From positions 1-64,000 of the forward strand of contig MU405224.1 in assembly GCA_022836615.1 (NCBI GenBank): a DNA stretch of 64,000 nt, read 5' to 3'. Shown here in pieces: positions 44,011-57,400 of the stretch. The position numbers and the translations under genes were made by a program. Origin of the DNA: Annulohypoxylon bovei var. microspora (Eukaryota > Ascomycota > Sordariomycetes > Xylariales > Hypoxylaceae). The notes beneath the pieces were generated by a model. The model was not told where the DNA came from. It saw only the letters and a program-made list of their open reading frames with translations, and did not search any database. The stretch's first letter is position 1, and each line of letters starts with the position of its first letter.

Positions 44011-46777
44011 ATGGCACCAGAGCCTGAGCATAAGAAGAAGGCCAACCTGGCGTAAGTTTTATCATTTCATAAAAATTATTCCACCGCCGAATAATATTTG
44101 AGCTAACCTCTTGATAGCGATGTCTCCGGAGCCGAGCACAAGGAAGTAGTATGATATGCCATCCTTATGCCTCTATGAACTCAAAACTGACAATCACTTT
44201 TAGGAGAACGATGTCTCGACGGCTATCCTCAAGAAGAAGAAGAAGCCTAACCAGTTAATGTATGTACTATTTTTTCTCGTGCTGTTGAAACCGGTAGTTT
44301 CTAACTAATTTACGTAGGGTCACCGATGCCATTAACGATGATAACTCGATCATCGCCCTTTCGAACAACACTATGGAGCAGCTCCAGCTGTTCCGAGGCG
44401 ACACCGTCCTCGTGCGCGGAAAGAAGCGGAAGGACACCGTCCTGATTGTGCTTGCCGATGACGATCTTGATGATGGCAGTGCCCGACTCAACCGAGTCGT
44501 TCGTCACAACTTGCGGGTCAAACACGGCGATATTGTCACCATTCACCCGTGCCCAGACATCAAATATGTAAGTTACCTTTTTAAATTGATAAAACCCAAG
44601 CTAGGACAACTGCTCACTAACTTGACCAACAGGCTAAGCGCATCGCAGTACTTCCTATCGCCGATACCGTCGAGGGTTTGACCGGCTCCCTCTTCGATGT
44701 ATTCCTCGCCCCATACTTCCGGGAAGCATACCGACCTGTCCGCCAAGGCGATCTCTTCATTGTCCGAGGTGGCATGCGACAGGTGGAGTTCAAGGTCGTC
44801 GAGGTTGACCCTCCGGAGTATGGTATCGTTGCACAAGATACTGTGATTCACTGCGAGGGTGAGCCGATCCAGCGTGAAGAGGAGGAGAACAACCTCAACG
44901 AGGTTGGCTACGATGATATTGGTGGCTGCCGCAAACAGATGGCACAGATCCGTGAGATGGTCGAACTGCCCCTACGCCACCCCCAACTCTTCAAGTCTAT
45001 TGGTATCAAGCCTCCTCGTGGTGTTTTGCTCTACGGTCCTCCGGGTACCGGTAAGACGCTGATGGCGCGTGCTGTTGCCAATGAGACCGGTGCCTTTTTC
45101 TTCTTGATCAACGGTCCCGAGATCATGTCCAAGATGGCCGGTGAATCCGAGTCTAACCTTCGAAAGGCATTTGAAGAGGCCGAGAAGAACTCTCCCGCCA
45201 TTATCTTCATTGACGAGATAGATTCTATCGCCCCCAAGCGAGAGAAGACTAACGGCGAGGTTGAGCGACGTGTTGTCTCCCAGCTACTTACCCTCATGGA
45301 CGGTATGAAAGCTCGCTCCAACGTTGTCGTCATGGCTGCTACCAACCGTCCTAACTCCATTGACCCTGCACTGCGACGTTTCGGTCGTTTTGATCGCGAG
45401 GTTGATATTGGTATTCCTGACCCCACTGGCCGTCTCGAGATCCTTCAGATCCACACGAAGAACATGAAGCTTGGTGACGATGTTGACCTTGAACAAATCG
45501 CCTCTGAGACTCACGGTTACGTTGGTTCCGATGTCGCTGCTCTTTGTTCGGAGGCTGCTATGCAGCAGATCCGTGAGAAGATGGATCTCATCGACCTTGA
45601 TGAGGATACCATTGACGCCGAGGTTCTGGACTCGCTAGGTGTCACCATGGAGAACTTCAGATTCGCATTGGGCGTCTCGAACCCATCTGCTCTTCGCGAA
45701 GTCGCGGTTGTCGAAGTTCCCAACGTCCGCTGGGAGGATATTGGAGGCCTGGAGGAGGTCAAGCAGGATCTCAAGGAGAGCGTTCAATACCCCGTCGATC
45801 ACCCCGAGAAGTTCCTCAAGTTTGGTCTGTCTCCGTCGCGTGGTGTCCTGTTCTACGGCCCGCCTGGTACAGGTAAAACGATGTTGGCCAAAGCCGTTGC
45901 GAACGAATGTGCGGCCAACTTCATCTCCGTGAAGGGTCCCGAGCTTCTGAGCATGTGGTTTGGTGAATCTGAGAGCAACATCCGAGACATTTTCGACAAG
46001 GCTCGTGCGGCTGCTCCTTGTGTCGTCTTCTTGGACGAGCTTGATTCAATTGCCAAGGCCCGTGGTGGATCTGTCGGTGACGCCGGTGGAGCATCGGATC
46101 GTGTTGTCAACCAGCTCTTGACTGGTAAGTTTTTCTGAAGCTCATGGTGGATTTTACATTGCTAACATGATACAATAGAAATGGATGGCATGACATCGAA
46201 GAAGAATGTGTTCGTTATTGGAGCTACGAACAGACCTGAGCAGTTAGATCCGGCTCTGTGCCGTCCAGGTCGTCTTGACTCGTTGATCTACGTGCCGCTA
46301 CCCGATGAGGCTGGACGTCTCAGCATTCTTAGCGCCCAACTTCGCAAGACGCCAGTTGCCGGCGATGTTGACCTTAACTACATCGCGTCCAAGACTCACG
46401 GATTCTCCGGTGCCGATCTTGGCTTCATCACGCAACGAGCTGTCAAGATTGCTATCAAGGAATCCATCACCCTCGACATTGAGCGCCAACGTGCTCGCGA
46501 GGCTGAAGGTGCTGGTGATATGGATGTAGACGAGGAAGTTGAGGACCCCGTCCCCGAGTTGACCAAGCGTCATTTCGAGGAGGCCATGCAAATGGCCCGA
46601 AGATCCGTCAACGACGTGGAGATTCGTCGATACGAGGCCTTTGCTCAGCAAATGAAGAACGCCGGACCCGGTGCGTTCTTCCAGTTCCCGGCTGCCGGAG
46701 CTAGTGCCGATGCGAGTGCCAGCAATGACAACAACAACTTCGGTCAAGCCGGCGATGATGATGGTCTCTATGACTAA
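44011..46777 (+). CDS. CDC48: AAA ATPase Cdc48 (p97/VCP)
   Basis: Cdc48 is the hexameric segregase that extracts ubiquitinated proteins in ERAD, chromatin and ribosome quality control, and membrane fusion. Six exons (44011-44051, 44118-44148, 44204-44259, 44318-44567, 44633-46124, 46179-46777) give 822 aa. The N domain includes ILKKKKKPNQL, RGDTVLVRGKKRKDT and HPCPDIKYAKRI. D1 has Walker A GPPGTGKT (residues 261-268) and Walker B FIDEIDS with E321. D2 has Walker A GPPGTGKT (535-542) and Walker B FLDELDS with E595. Arg-finger and SRH regions (ATNRPNSIDPALRRFGRFDRE, ATNRPEQLDPALCRPGRLD) are intact. The tail ends DDDGLYD, matching the Tyr-containing Cdc48 C-terminus. The second donor is ambiguous by one codon (GTAGTA or GTATGA). 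Four short 5' exons precede two long ones. Confidence 0.97.
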
Positions 46778-47820
46778 GCCTCTTCCGTCGAGCTTAACGG
46801 ATATGCCAACCCACCCTTGTACTCTTATTTCCCTCCATACACGCCTCGACATAATTGACAACACCATCCACTACTTGGGGACGTGGATTTTATGCCAACG
46901 CCTCCCTTTCGTGGTGGTTTGTGAAAGGCACTTGCATTTATGATAGACATGAGGCAACCAGATACTTGGTACGAGATGAGGCCGATTTTCCTTGCGCGAC
47001 GACAGGTATGGCCTTTTGAGCTTTGACAAACGCAACGATGTTTCTATCCTAATCGAGATGGGGAAATGGTGACCCTATGACATGGTACATCAGGGAAACT
47101 AATTAGTTTGCGATAGATTCATAAATTGATATTGCCCTGCTCCAGTGCTCTTGAACACTAGCATAGTATCCCGTTGTTGTATTCGTGTTGAATGACGTGA
47201 AGTGTGTACGTAGTAGTCTTATACCTATCGACTCCTTGGGTCGCGATCCTTAGTATAATGCTAAGTATGTTATACATAACCCTACCGTAGCAACAGGCAA
47301 TAATGAGGCATATCATTTCTGATGAAGTACTACTAGGTAGACAATTATACAGACATGTCTAATTCGGAAGATTTGACTAATACTTGTCATTGCTGCATGT
47401 CAAAGAATACAAAATGAGCCACTACCGCAGATGCCTTCTTGGACCCCTCGTAAGTCAAAACCGGGTTTCTAACGCCAATGCTCCCCCCTTTCCCCCATGC
47501 CAATTCTGAGAAGATGGAAAACATACGCAGTAATCGTTCAATAGAAAAGAAGTGCCTCCCCTGCCCCCTTCGGACTCTCTCGCTCTCTAAACCCTCCGGC
47601 GTCATCGTGTATGTACCCTAGGTATACAAATCCCAACCCTGAGATGCTGTTTGCTCGTTCGTTCGTTCGTTCGTTTGTTTGTTTATACTCTCTTCGTACT
47701 AAATGCACAGTGTATAGTACTCCCGTCGTCCGCCGTGTCACTGCGGGTCGACGGATCGTCGTCGTGGGTTGACGTGTCGTTGCGGGGCGGCTGCGTCGAA
47801 GACTCCCGACCGTCCTCCCT
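46778..47820. other. Intergenic, convergent spacer
   Basis: About 1 kb between the ends of CDC48 (+) and the small hypothetical gene (-). It holds a (CGTT)n/(TTTG)n tract at about 47655-47684. No gene is seen. Confidence 0.55.
47655..47684. repeat. (CGTT)n / (TTTG)n tetranucleotide tract
   Basis: About five CGTT units grade into GTTT units, a simple microsatellite within a 3' spacer. Confidence 0.85.
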
Positions 47821-48277
47821 CTAGCCCGCGGCCGGGCCGTCGTCGATCTCGCACACGGAGTCCAGACACTCGCGCGTCACCTTCAGCACGGCGTCGACGA
47901 CCGCCTGGGGCACGGCCAAGCTGCCGTCCGTACCGCCGCTGCTGCTGCTGCTGCCGTTGCTGCTCGAGGTGCCGTTGACGCCGGACTTGCCGTTCGCCGC
48001 GGCGGCGCCGTTCGTCGAGCTCGCGGCGTCGGAGCCAGCGCCGTCGGGCGAGGCCGCGGTGTCGTGCCGCACGTCCTCGAGGACCCGCCGCACGAGCGCC
48101 GGGAAGGTGGTCACGTCGCCCGAGCGCAGGAGCGCGAGCGCGTGCGTCTGCACGGCCGAGGGCCAGTTCGAGGTGTGCGCGTTCAGGGTGTGGAGGAGGT
48201 GCTCTTGGATCCTGAGGGGGTGAGGGTTAGCTTGGGGTTAGATCTCACCGGGGTAGGTGTCTGTCTGTATGTATGTA

Positions 48278-48312
<35 letters not shown>

Positions 48313-48456
48313 AGGAGGGGAGGCGTACTTGGCAATGTGTCCTTCTCGAATAAGCAACATGTTGATCTGCGACCGCAGGTCCGAGTCCTGCGTCGCGGGC
48401 GTGTAGGAGGCGGCCGACGGCGGCACCTTGACCGGCGTCTGCGGCGGGTGCGACAT
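47821..48456 (-). CDS. Hypothetical small helical protein with low-complexity insert
   Basis: Two exons (48456-48329 and 48211-47821), joined over a 117-nt intron, give 172 aa. I do not recognise the family. The N-terminal part (MSHPPQTPVKVPPSAASYTP) is Pro-rich. A helical domain follows (SDLRSQINMLLIREGHIAKIQEHLLHTLNAH and HALALLRSGDVTTFPALVRRVL), then a Ser/Gly/Asn-rich insert, then a C-terminal helix (VVDAVLKVTRECLDSVCEIDD). The helix pattern is consistent with a small complex subunit, but this is inference. The intron contains a (GT)15 microsatellite on the plus strand. Exon 2 is very GC-rich. The frame is open upstream of the ATG, so a longer N-terminus is not excluded. Confidence 0.65.
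48281..48310. repeat. (GT)15 microsatellite inside an intron
   Basis: Fifteen uninterrupted GT units on the plus strand, (AC)15 in the sense of the host gene, fill the middle of the 117-nt intron of the small hypothetical gene. It is preceded by a short TATG/TGTC degenerate tract. Length changes here would change intron size but not the protein. Confidence 0.95.
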
Positions 48457-51400
48457 CGCGTCGGTTGCTGGTGTGGTCGGGTAGGGTAGGATGGAGGATT
48501 TGGCTCCCCCTCCTTCGGCGGCAGATGTTCTGCTCTCACTCTTAAGAGGACGAGGGCTAAGAAGGTGGTAGGTGTCGCTCGGGCGGGCGGGGATACGAGT
48601 CGGTCCCAGACACCGGTGGCGGTTTCGGTGGAATGTACGAAGTAGGGACTTTTTTTTTTTCTTCGAGGCGCGGCGGTTAGAAGGCGAATAAAGATGGGTG
48701 TAGCTTGTTTCTTTTTGTCTTTGGTAATGGTGGTTTGTTGGTGTGTCGCAGACTACTACATGAGCGCAATTCCCAGGTGAGGAAGTAGAATGCACGAGCA
48801 ATTCGCGGCGCGGGACTGACTGTGGGATTGGAGAGGTAATGGCTAATGAATGACGAGGCTGACAATTATCCGGAAAGTTTGCCAGGGCAAGGCTGAAATA
48901 GCTTCGTAATAAGTGGATAGCTTAAGGTAAGAAAGTGTGGGGCTCAAACACCTCTCTAAGTGCCAGGGTATGTAGTGCCTAGGTTAATTGTGGGTCTCTG
49001 GTCGATTCGATAGATCCCCAATTGTGGCTGGTGCATTGACAATAGGGGCAAGGGGTCAGAGGCTAGTGGAACATCCTTAGATCCGCCCCCCCCTTTTAGA
49101 TATTCCCCTTTTGAATATCCCTTGATGTTTACTTATATCAACCCAACAAGCTTTTCACCGTCCATAGCAACATATGTAAAGCGAAATAATATATCTTTAA
49201 CATGATTAAAATATATAGATTGATATCAGATTTTAATGTCATGGCTAAAGTTGTTTCATGTCTCCTTACCTGAGGGTTAATCGCGAATGAGTGCATCACC
49301 ACCTAACTGACACCAACGAAATTTAATTCAAGGCAACACATACAATATTATACGCCTCCTCTGAGGCCCGTGTGTTTATAGTTCCGTATCTTTGAATACA
49401 AAAAAATCTACATTGTCATAAAGGAAAGTTTAATCGTCCTTAACATTCACCAAATTCTACCTCCCTCTGTAAGTAGTTATACTTCATGTTTGGTGGCATG
49501 TATACATTTGATCATATCTCACAAGTAGGCCCGATACTTGGTAGTTTGAGTAGCTTTATATTATCATTCATCATCTCTCGTAGATAATGAACTTTGTTTT
49601 AAAAATGACCAGTTACCTGTCATTCTATGTGTCTCGAGTTCCTCGGTCCTCAAGGCAACACAGCGACGACTCATTAGAATAGGCCATACCCTTATGTGAT
49701 TATTTTTAGCTATTATCTTATGACTATCTCAAGGGTCATGGAAGTCTTGGGAAACTGTTTTCGAGAAGTAGGTGTCAAGGTACTCGAAATGGTATGAGGT
49801 ATTCTTGGGCTCTAAGAGTGTATGGGACGGGTTATTTGTTTCGGTATGACAGGAATTACATGTATTTACCTCTTTACGTAAGTATTAGTAGATAGGAACC
49901 TTCATTGAAGTTTTTGGGTCTACGAGATTGAGGATAACTCCTACTTAGAATCAGGTAGGATTAAATGGGAAGCAATACGGCAGCCTCAAGTGCCGGCAGT
50001 ATACCTAACCAACGGTCAATATAAACAATTATGTCATTATTACACTCTCTTATTTGTGATAACTACCTATCAACTCCTATTGGTAGTAGGTATTTATGAA
50101 AGGAAAATGTCAAAATTGCAGTAACATGCAGAATCAATCAATTCAGTATCTCCAAATGCTGTAACAATGCGACATCATTATTCCAGAGCGAACACATCAT
50201 TGCATTGAGCGTTTGACTTATTTACCTACCTACCTACCTAGGTAGTTGCCACTTGTGACAGAAAAATCTCACGGCGGCAATTCTCTATGCGGAACGTCTT
50301 CTTCGAGTGCTAAAGCCTCATACCGGTTGAGCGGTGGTTCCCAACGAACGCGTCGCCATTACTCATAGCCCAACTCCATCATGCTGACAAGAAGCCAAGA
50401 AATGTCATCGGGGGGCTATCGTCAAGGTCGCATTTGCAGGTTGAGAACACCTCTACACCGACTATTACTTCTCTTTTCTACTATATCCTGCAGTGTAAGG
50501 GTTCGTGCATTCGGCTCGGTCTGTGAACGACGAATCATAGTTAGCCGGATCAGCCGCGACCTCGATGCTATTCGCTAATCTGGCTTGAGGTTTCTTACCG
50601 CGGTCGCGCTAAGGGGCCCATTTCCTGGCCAGCTCAAATGACCGATTCTCTGCAGCGTTGGGCTCTTTCCCCGTAATATGATATATCATATACCGCATCC
50701 ACCTAACCTGGTCTGGATGACGATGTCGCAGTGCGGGCATCAATAACGCGAGGGGGAGATGATGACTTCGAAGCTAAAGAAAAAGTCGGTCTGAATTAAG
50801 ACACCTGGCGATGGCGGTTACGGCGAGATGGTTTCCCGGGGTAGCTCGATGGCGATTGGTCGTGAAATTAGGCTTCTCGCAGCCCCGTTGCTTGCCGTGA
50901 TCTGCATTAGCTCCTTAATGTGTATCCGTTCTGCTGCTGCCGTCGCAATAACTGTTGGCATGTATAGTAAGTCCGGTGCGTCTTCTCATTAAGACACGCA
51001 TGGGCTGAGAAACTCGACGTAGGCACGTACGATATGCTGCCGTCTCATCAGACTGGGGCCGCTTACTCTTGACGCTGAGAGGCTTGTCGACCGTTTCGCC
51101 TACCCTTCGCCCTGCATAGCTCTCATCTGTTTTTGGACTTCGCTTCGACATTAGATGAGTGAGGCCCCGGTGTTGGAGGTATTTGATTGGCGTCCGTTTT
51201 AAAAGGCTACCCACGGATTAAAGTACCGGCTAACGGCGCCTAGTAACAGCATCATCTCTGTTCCACGTTCGCCCCGGATTCCTATCTTAAGGATAGTCTA
51301 ATTATCGAGATGTATTTGTGAGTTGAGCACAAAGTATCCTCCATGTACCAACTCGGAACAAATTGTCGTCATCCACCGGAACTTAGACCTCGAGTAGTCG

Positions 51401-54400
51401 ATACACATGTGCGAGTGAGCTTGGACGTTATCGTATCTCGCCGGTGAAAATTCTCGTCGAACGCAAACGCGGCACGGGTAGCTGCGTGAACTCGAGTTAG
51501 GATACGGTCAGTTGAAATAGTTTAGGCATGAAAAAGTTGTCTCGAACGGTTCCTAACATCAGGAAGCTGCTTTTGATAGGCAAGCCTCGCGGAATACCTG
51601 GTCATATGGTCGATGACCGAAAGTCATGTCGAATGGCTATAGTACAGGAATGCCGGGCATAACTAGAAGATTATAACTTCAAGTGCCACAACTACTAGGA
51701 AAGGGCAGTTTCCGATCTGTCACGCGCAGCCGTCCTGAGATGTGATGGCGAAGCTGCAATTGGGTATCCCGGGCGTGCAACCACTTATATGCGGATGTGG
51801 CGCCTCCACGTCCTAGGAATTAACGCTGTCGGATAGGGGTATCTTGGAATAGTGTCAGCTTCAGGTGAAAGGTGCCATTAGCTCTTATGTACGAAGACCG
51901 ACTAGACCGATACACCGGCAGTGGTGCCCCCCACGACGATATTATCCGATCTTAGCCTGGCAGATGCCCCCGCGTCGGGCGCCAGTCTTCTGAGCTCGTG
52001 AATGGGCTGGGTTAGATGCAAAACGCATGTCCCAGGGTCATATCCAAGATCTGGGAGGGTTGCAATATGCAGAGTCGGTATGGACGTCGCCGGCTGGATC
52101 CGGGTTGCAGGAAATTGGGCTTGGGGGTCAGCCATCCATAAGCATGATACAAGCAACATGGCCGCATAGAAGGCTACCAGGTTGCTGGAAATCGTGAACC
52201 AGCCTAAGACTAGGTAGGGCGGCCCGCATCTGCAGTAAGCTAAATGAGGAAGTAGAGACGTCAGGGCCGTTAGAGGTGTGGCAATGAGCTACAATGAGCT
52301 ACAAGAAGCTAACCCAGCTGCGTCTGATCGGAGAGCTATACATGAGCTACCATTTCCCAGATACGAGGGAGCAGTGATAAGGCATCGAATGCTACCTAGG
52401 ATCGGTGATACCATTGCAGTTGACTGCATGTGGCCTTCTTGGATATTTGGGATATGTAGCTAACATGGTAGCTACCTAGGTAAGATATCAAAGGACGAAT
52501 CATCGTCGAGTCAAAATGTGATGAGAATATAAATTCATATATAGGGATGTACGTGGTTTAGAGCTAGTGTGATAAAATCGTAAGATGCCAAAGCTACGGG
52601 ACTTAAAATAAACATTGACACTTTCAAGGACATGGATACATGTATATATTCATTCATACTTGTTCACGCCTTCCTAGATGTAGACAAGATCCACAGCCAT
52701 CTAGAAATACCTGAGATCAGCCCTTGCATGATGTCCATCCTACTTGCTTTTTAAATTTCGAAAAGGCAAGAGGCAGGTACTAGGTAGTTGTACCTCTGCC
52801 ACATTATGCCACATAAATCCACCACATAAATGCCACACAATGTACCGGGAAGTGTATTTTTATAGCTTACCTAGTGGGGGATTCTCCTGCCATGTATATC
52901 TCATAACTCTCCTCCAATAAACAATCCAACCGACCCTTATATCGGCTACCACATTGGCTGGTGTATGTGCAGGCGGTTCTTTTTCTGGTAAAGACTGATA
53001 TGTTGAAGCTCAGCCCTAGAAATCGTGTCGTATAAACGGTTGACGAATAGGGGGGCCAAACTCTCGCCCTGGTGGGTAAAGTACCTCTTAGTGACTTGAA
53101 ACGGCAGTCGCGCATGAGAGGCGGCAGTCACCCGCGTAACAAGCTCCAATTTATGTGACAAACTATGTCAGGCAGGAGTACATCCATTATATAGATGATC
53201 TGACCTTATAATACAGTAGCTCGTATGTATCAGTGTGAATATAAAGTTGCCATTTTATTGAATAGGGCGAATCAGTGAACTAACAACTGCACCCCTGAAT
53301 GTCACTTGGAGAAGGAAGCCGATCCTTTCGGAGAAACTAGCTTAAAATTAGCTTGAATCTTAAAAATATTGAAGAAGCTGCTTCATTGATTGACCTAGCT
53401 TCGACTTCCCTTGGTTGGAGCAATGCATCTTGCTTGTCCAATTATCTCTGCCGTATACGCCTGTTCCTTAAGTACCAACCTGGCATTAGAGGTTGCCCCT
53501 GCTTGCATTATGTAGGTAGGTGTTGACTCATAGGTAATATACCCTCTCGGAATCTTGAAGGTATACGGCCGTCTTGCTTGCTCTTGCTCTTGTTCTTTCT
53601 CTTGCTCATGTCCAATCGTCCAATCTTGTCCCCATTGATCTCTCGTCCCCAATAGATCCACCACAAATGTGGAATTATGTTTCCTTGCTCAATGATCTCC
53701 CAGAACAAAAATTTGCTTCTCGGCGTCATGCAACCGGCCCATTCACGTCTAGTTTTGAAACCAAGTGCTGACCCGTGTCCATGGCACGTAGAGGCTGTTT
53801 GTTGCCACGTCCTTTCTTACTCGTGAAGCCCAACCACTTCACACGAGCTCTGGCCGCTACTTAATACGCCTCGTGACAACCACTTCCTTCTCCACCTTCA
53901 CCGCCTATATGCAGCATCAGAGCCTAATGGTTCTCGAAAAAAGCCGGCGACGGTCAAATTTGTAAGCCTGTATCCCCCCAATACACGTGGCCTTGAAATA
54001 AAGTACCCCATGAGAAAAGTTTATACTGCTGCAGGACGTTGTCGCCAACGGGCAGGCAAAGAAAGAGCCTCAATATTGCGGCAAAAGTAGGTGACATTGG
54101 CATCTGCATCTAGAGCATCAACCATGTCATCCCTAACAGCGAGCTCTAAACCTGGAGATACGACTGAGATACGTCTATCCGCATCGGGAAACAAATCATT
54201 GGTAGGATTTGTATCACCTGCAGATCCGTTTATGTTTTGCGGCTGCTGACTAGTGGTGGTTATTCTTAGGGGTACCTAATAAATCGAAACCTGGTTAACG
54301 AGGATTAGATATTCCTCCTTTCCTCATTCTTCACTGGAAGCCTACAATTTTGCCTAAACCCCAAACCTGCGGCGGTGATACTTGCAGTAGTCACTGCATA

Positions 54401-57400
54401 AACCCCCCAAAAACAAGTGTCCTCAAAATGTCATCCCTAATATAGGGGGATTTTCAGGGTTGAAAAGGCTTTTTTCTGCGTAAGCTGCTGGGCAGCATTA
54501 TTGACAATGACGTGGACAGCCGTGCCACCTAAATCTGGTAAACTGACTCCAGTTTTCCTGATTTCTGACTTCATGGCGCCTGAAGGCTTTTGCCATCATC
54601 GATATGGGATTGGGGGTAAGTCTTCCCCGCAAACATTCTGATGATTCAAATCAACAGGCTGTACAATAAAGTTGCGCCAGGTTTCCCCCAGACGGTCTCA
54701 GCCTTGTGAGACACGACCGCTGCCGTCCTCTATGTTCTTTGTCCACCTGAACATGCAAGGATGTCCGACAAGAGCGCCCAGGGGGGCCAAATCTGCGTCC
54801 ATCTGCAGAACATACACACCACAGCAGACTTTATCGAGAAGCCTAGCCGAGACGGCCCATGAAACGGACCGTGCCTGCAAGTCATTCTTGTCCAACCCAC
54901 GCGGCAGAAGTGCTTAGCGGCCCTTTAATCCTCGGTGTGGATGGCCATGACCATGGTAGAGGTACCCCCGTGAGTTATCACACGGGCTCTGCAGCCGTAC
55001 TCCGAAGTTACAAGTCAGCGTACCAACTTGGGACTGCATCTGTACCCAACATTGGATCTCATGGGAGCGGGAAATAGTGGTCAATGGTTGAGGGTCAACT
55101 ATATACCCGCCAGTTTTGTTATGATAGCATGGCATGGCACCAAGCCGGGGGTGTGGGGGGGCGCGCTACTGCCATCCATGTCACGGTCAAATTTGCCAAT
55201 GGCTTGCTGCGATTTGCCGGTGGTTCTTCTGTAGGTAGGCTGCTGTATGACACGTTGCGAAGTTTGGGAAATGCGAATGCAATGGCGGAGATGAGAAATG
55301 CGGAATTAGGAATCAGGACCCAGAACATCCAGGACATTTAGGACGACCGTAACGACTAGAATGACTAGTTAAGCTGCCTCGGCGAACGGATACCACACTA
55401 CTTATTACACGGACTCGGAGCCGAACTCCGCAAATGGAAAACATGAACATGGGATTTTGGTCGGCAGGCATTGTTGTCGATTTTCAGAATCTCACTGCAT
55501 GAGAAGCGGGATCCACATCTTGACCGGTTGCCAGGTTAGGATCTTATCGTGCCTTATCGAGGGAGTCGGTCAGGAGAGGGACCAGTAAGCTGGGGCGCCA
55601 AGACATAATTGACCCAACCTTGACAGACTTCGGGACTAGACAAGCGAGATGCAGGGAAGCTGAGGTGCAGAAAAGCTTTCTTATGGGATGGGCGTCCCGT
55701 CCGGTTGAAATCGACGTTTCTAGGTATGTATCAGGGTATCTAGGCTCGTGAAAAAGGTGATGACGAGTAGGAGACGAGATTGGTGATCTGGGCCTAGATT
55801 ATTAAAATCGATGCCGAAGTTGGCAGAGCCCTAAAACGGTTGGTGAGACACACGGCCCATCTGCCGTCCCGGTTTCTTTCTCATGTCTCTTATTTCTTTA
55901 TTCCCTATCCCGTCTCGTTTCTCTCTCTTCCACATTAGGGTGCTCGAACAAAATCTCCACGAACACCCATGAATGCCCAAAGGAAGAAGGAGACAGGGGA
56001 AAATGACAGAGAAATAGAGGAAGTACCTCGAGGGGAAAAAAACAAGAGCAACATTGTTTTTAATGAATCTCCCCTATGTAGTTTTCTTATGTACCTAATT
56101 CACACCTGACAGGAAGGAAAGTCTACGTCTCCTTTCTCGTTCCACATACCTAATACGGAAACCGGGAATGGCCAGGACCAACCAGCTGGATGGTACAGAT
56201 ATACCAGGGGTCGACAAGATATCTACTGATACGCCTCTGAACTTCGTTCCCATAACCTTCCGGCATGAGCTGCATCTAGCAAGTGCTCTTACGTACAATT
56301 GTACAAGAGTTGCGACTCTACCCGAATTGAGCCGGGATAGTTGGCTCGCATCCATCATGTTAAGCTTTACTGGCCATCGAGTATCAGATGATCTAGTTGA
56401 TCAGCTCTCGTCTACTCGAGCAGTTACGACCCTATGATATCCCCCATAAGAAATAGGGGGAAGGGGGTTACCGAAAAGTTACTCAAAGTACATACCGCTT
56501 TAATTCTCTCATTTTTTTTGGTCTTTTTATGCCTACCTACCTACTTAAGGTATTCGAGGTATTCGAGGTATCCCACGTACTTGGTGCCCTACGTTGATTG
56601 GGCACTCCTTAAGTGCTGCTTGGGCAATGGGCGATGGGCAAAATTCTTTAAACAAGCATTGAGACAAATACCACCCCTATACTTGCCTTATAGGTATTAC
56701 TTTGTCAAACGTACCTATGTGGGATGTGACACACAAATAAAAGGCGCGCAACACAGATTACTCGGCTGCAGTGTGTCCAGCCTAATGGTAATGGGAATCT
56801 GCGGCTGCTTGGATGCTTGGATACACAAATACACTTGAAGGACAGGAAGTCGTCATGGGAGCACAAGTCACGAATGGATATAGGAAGCTTCTTAAGGCTC
56901 TCCTATAACCTAGTGACGCGTTGCTATTCTATATATTAGGGATCGTCCCATCTTCCTTATCCACACTATGGTCCATGGTTGTTCATGGTCCGTCGGCTCA
57001 CAATAGGGTTGCAATCGTCAAAAAAGGCTATTATCATCCTTCTCCCACAGGCGAGAGTGGTCTATCGTATCGTCTATCTGGAACGTTATTTCCTTCAAGT
57101 CTTTAATGGCACTCTCCTTATAATAATAACTTATAACCAAACTTTATAGGGTCGTTGTCTTACCTGACGTTCCAGGGGTTCCTGCTTCTTACCTTCCTAT
57201 ATTCATATATATGTATGGATATATAGGGTCACGGTCTCAAGCTTGTACAACCGCAAGTTTATAATACATACAGACGTTCTCCTCTCTTAGGCAAGATTTT
57301 GTTGCTGGAAATTTCCAAGGTTCCAAGGTTTCCCCATACATACAAGAAATCTGCAATCTACAATCTACCATCTACCATCCATCCTACTACCACAGCCACA

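Noticed and set aside
51902..52159. An 85-codon frame with a possible signal peptide on the minus strand
   Set aside because: It has a true ATG and a hydrophobic start, but only one Cys after that start, no recognised family and no supporting context. Chance is likely in 11 kb of noncoding DNA.
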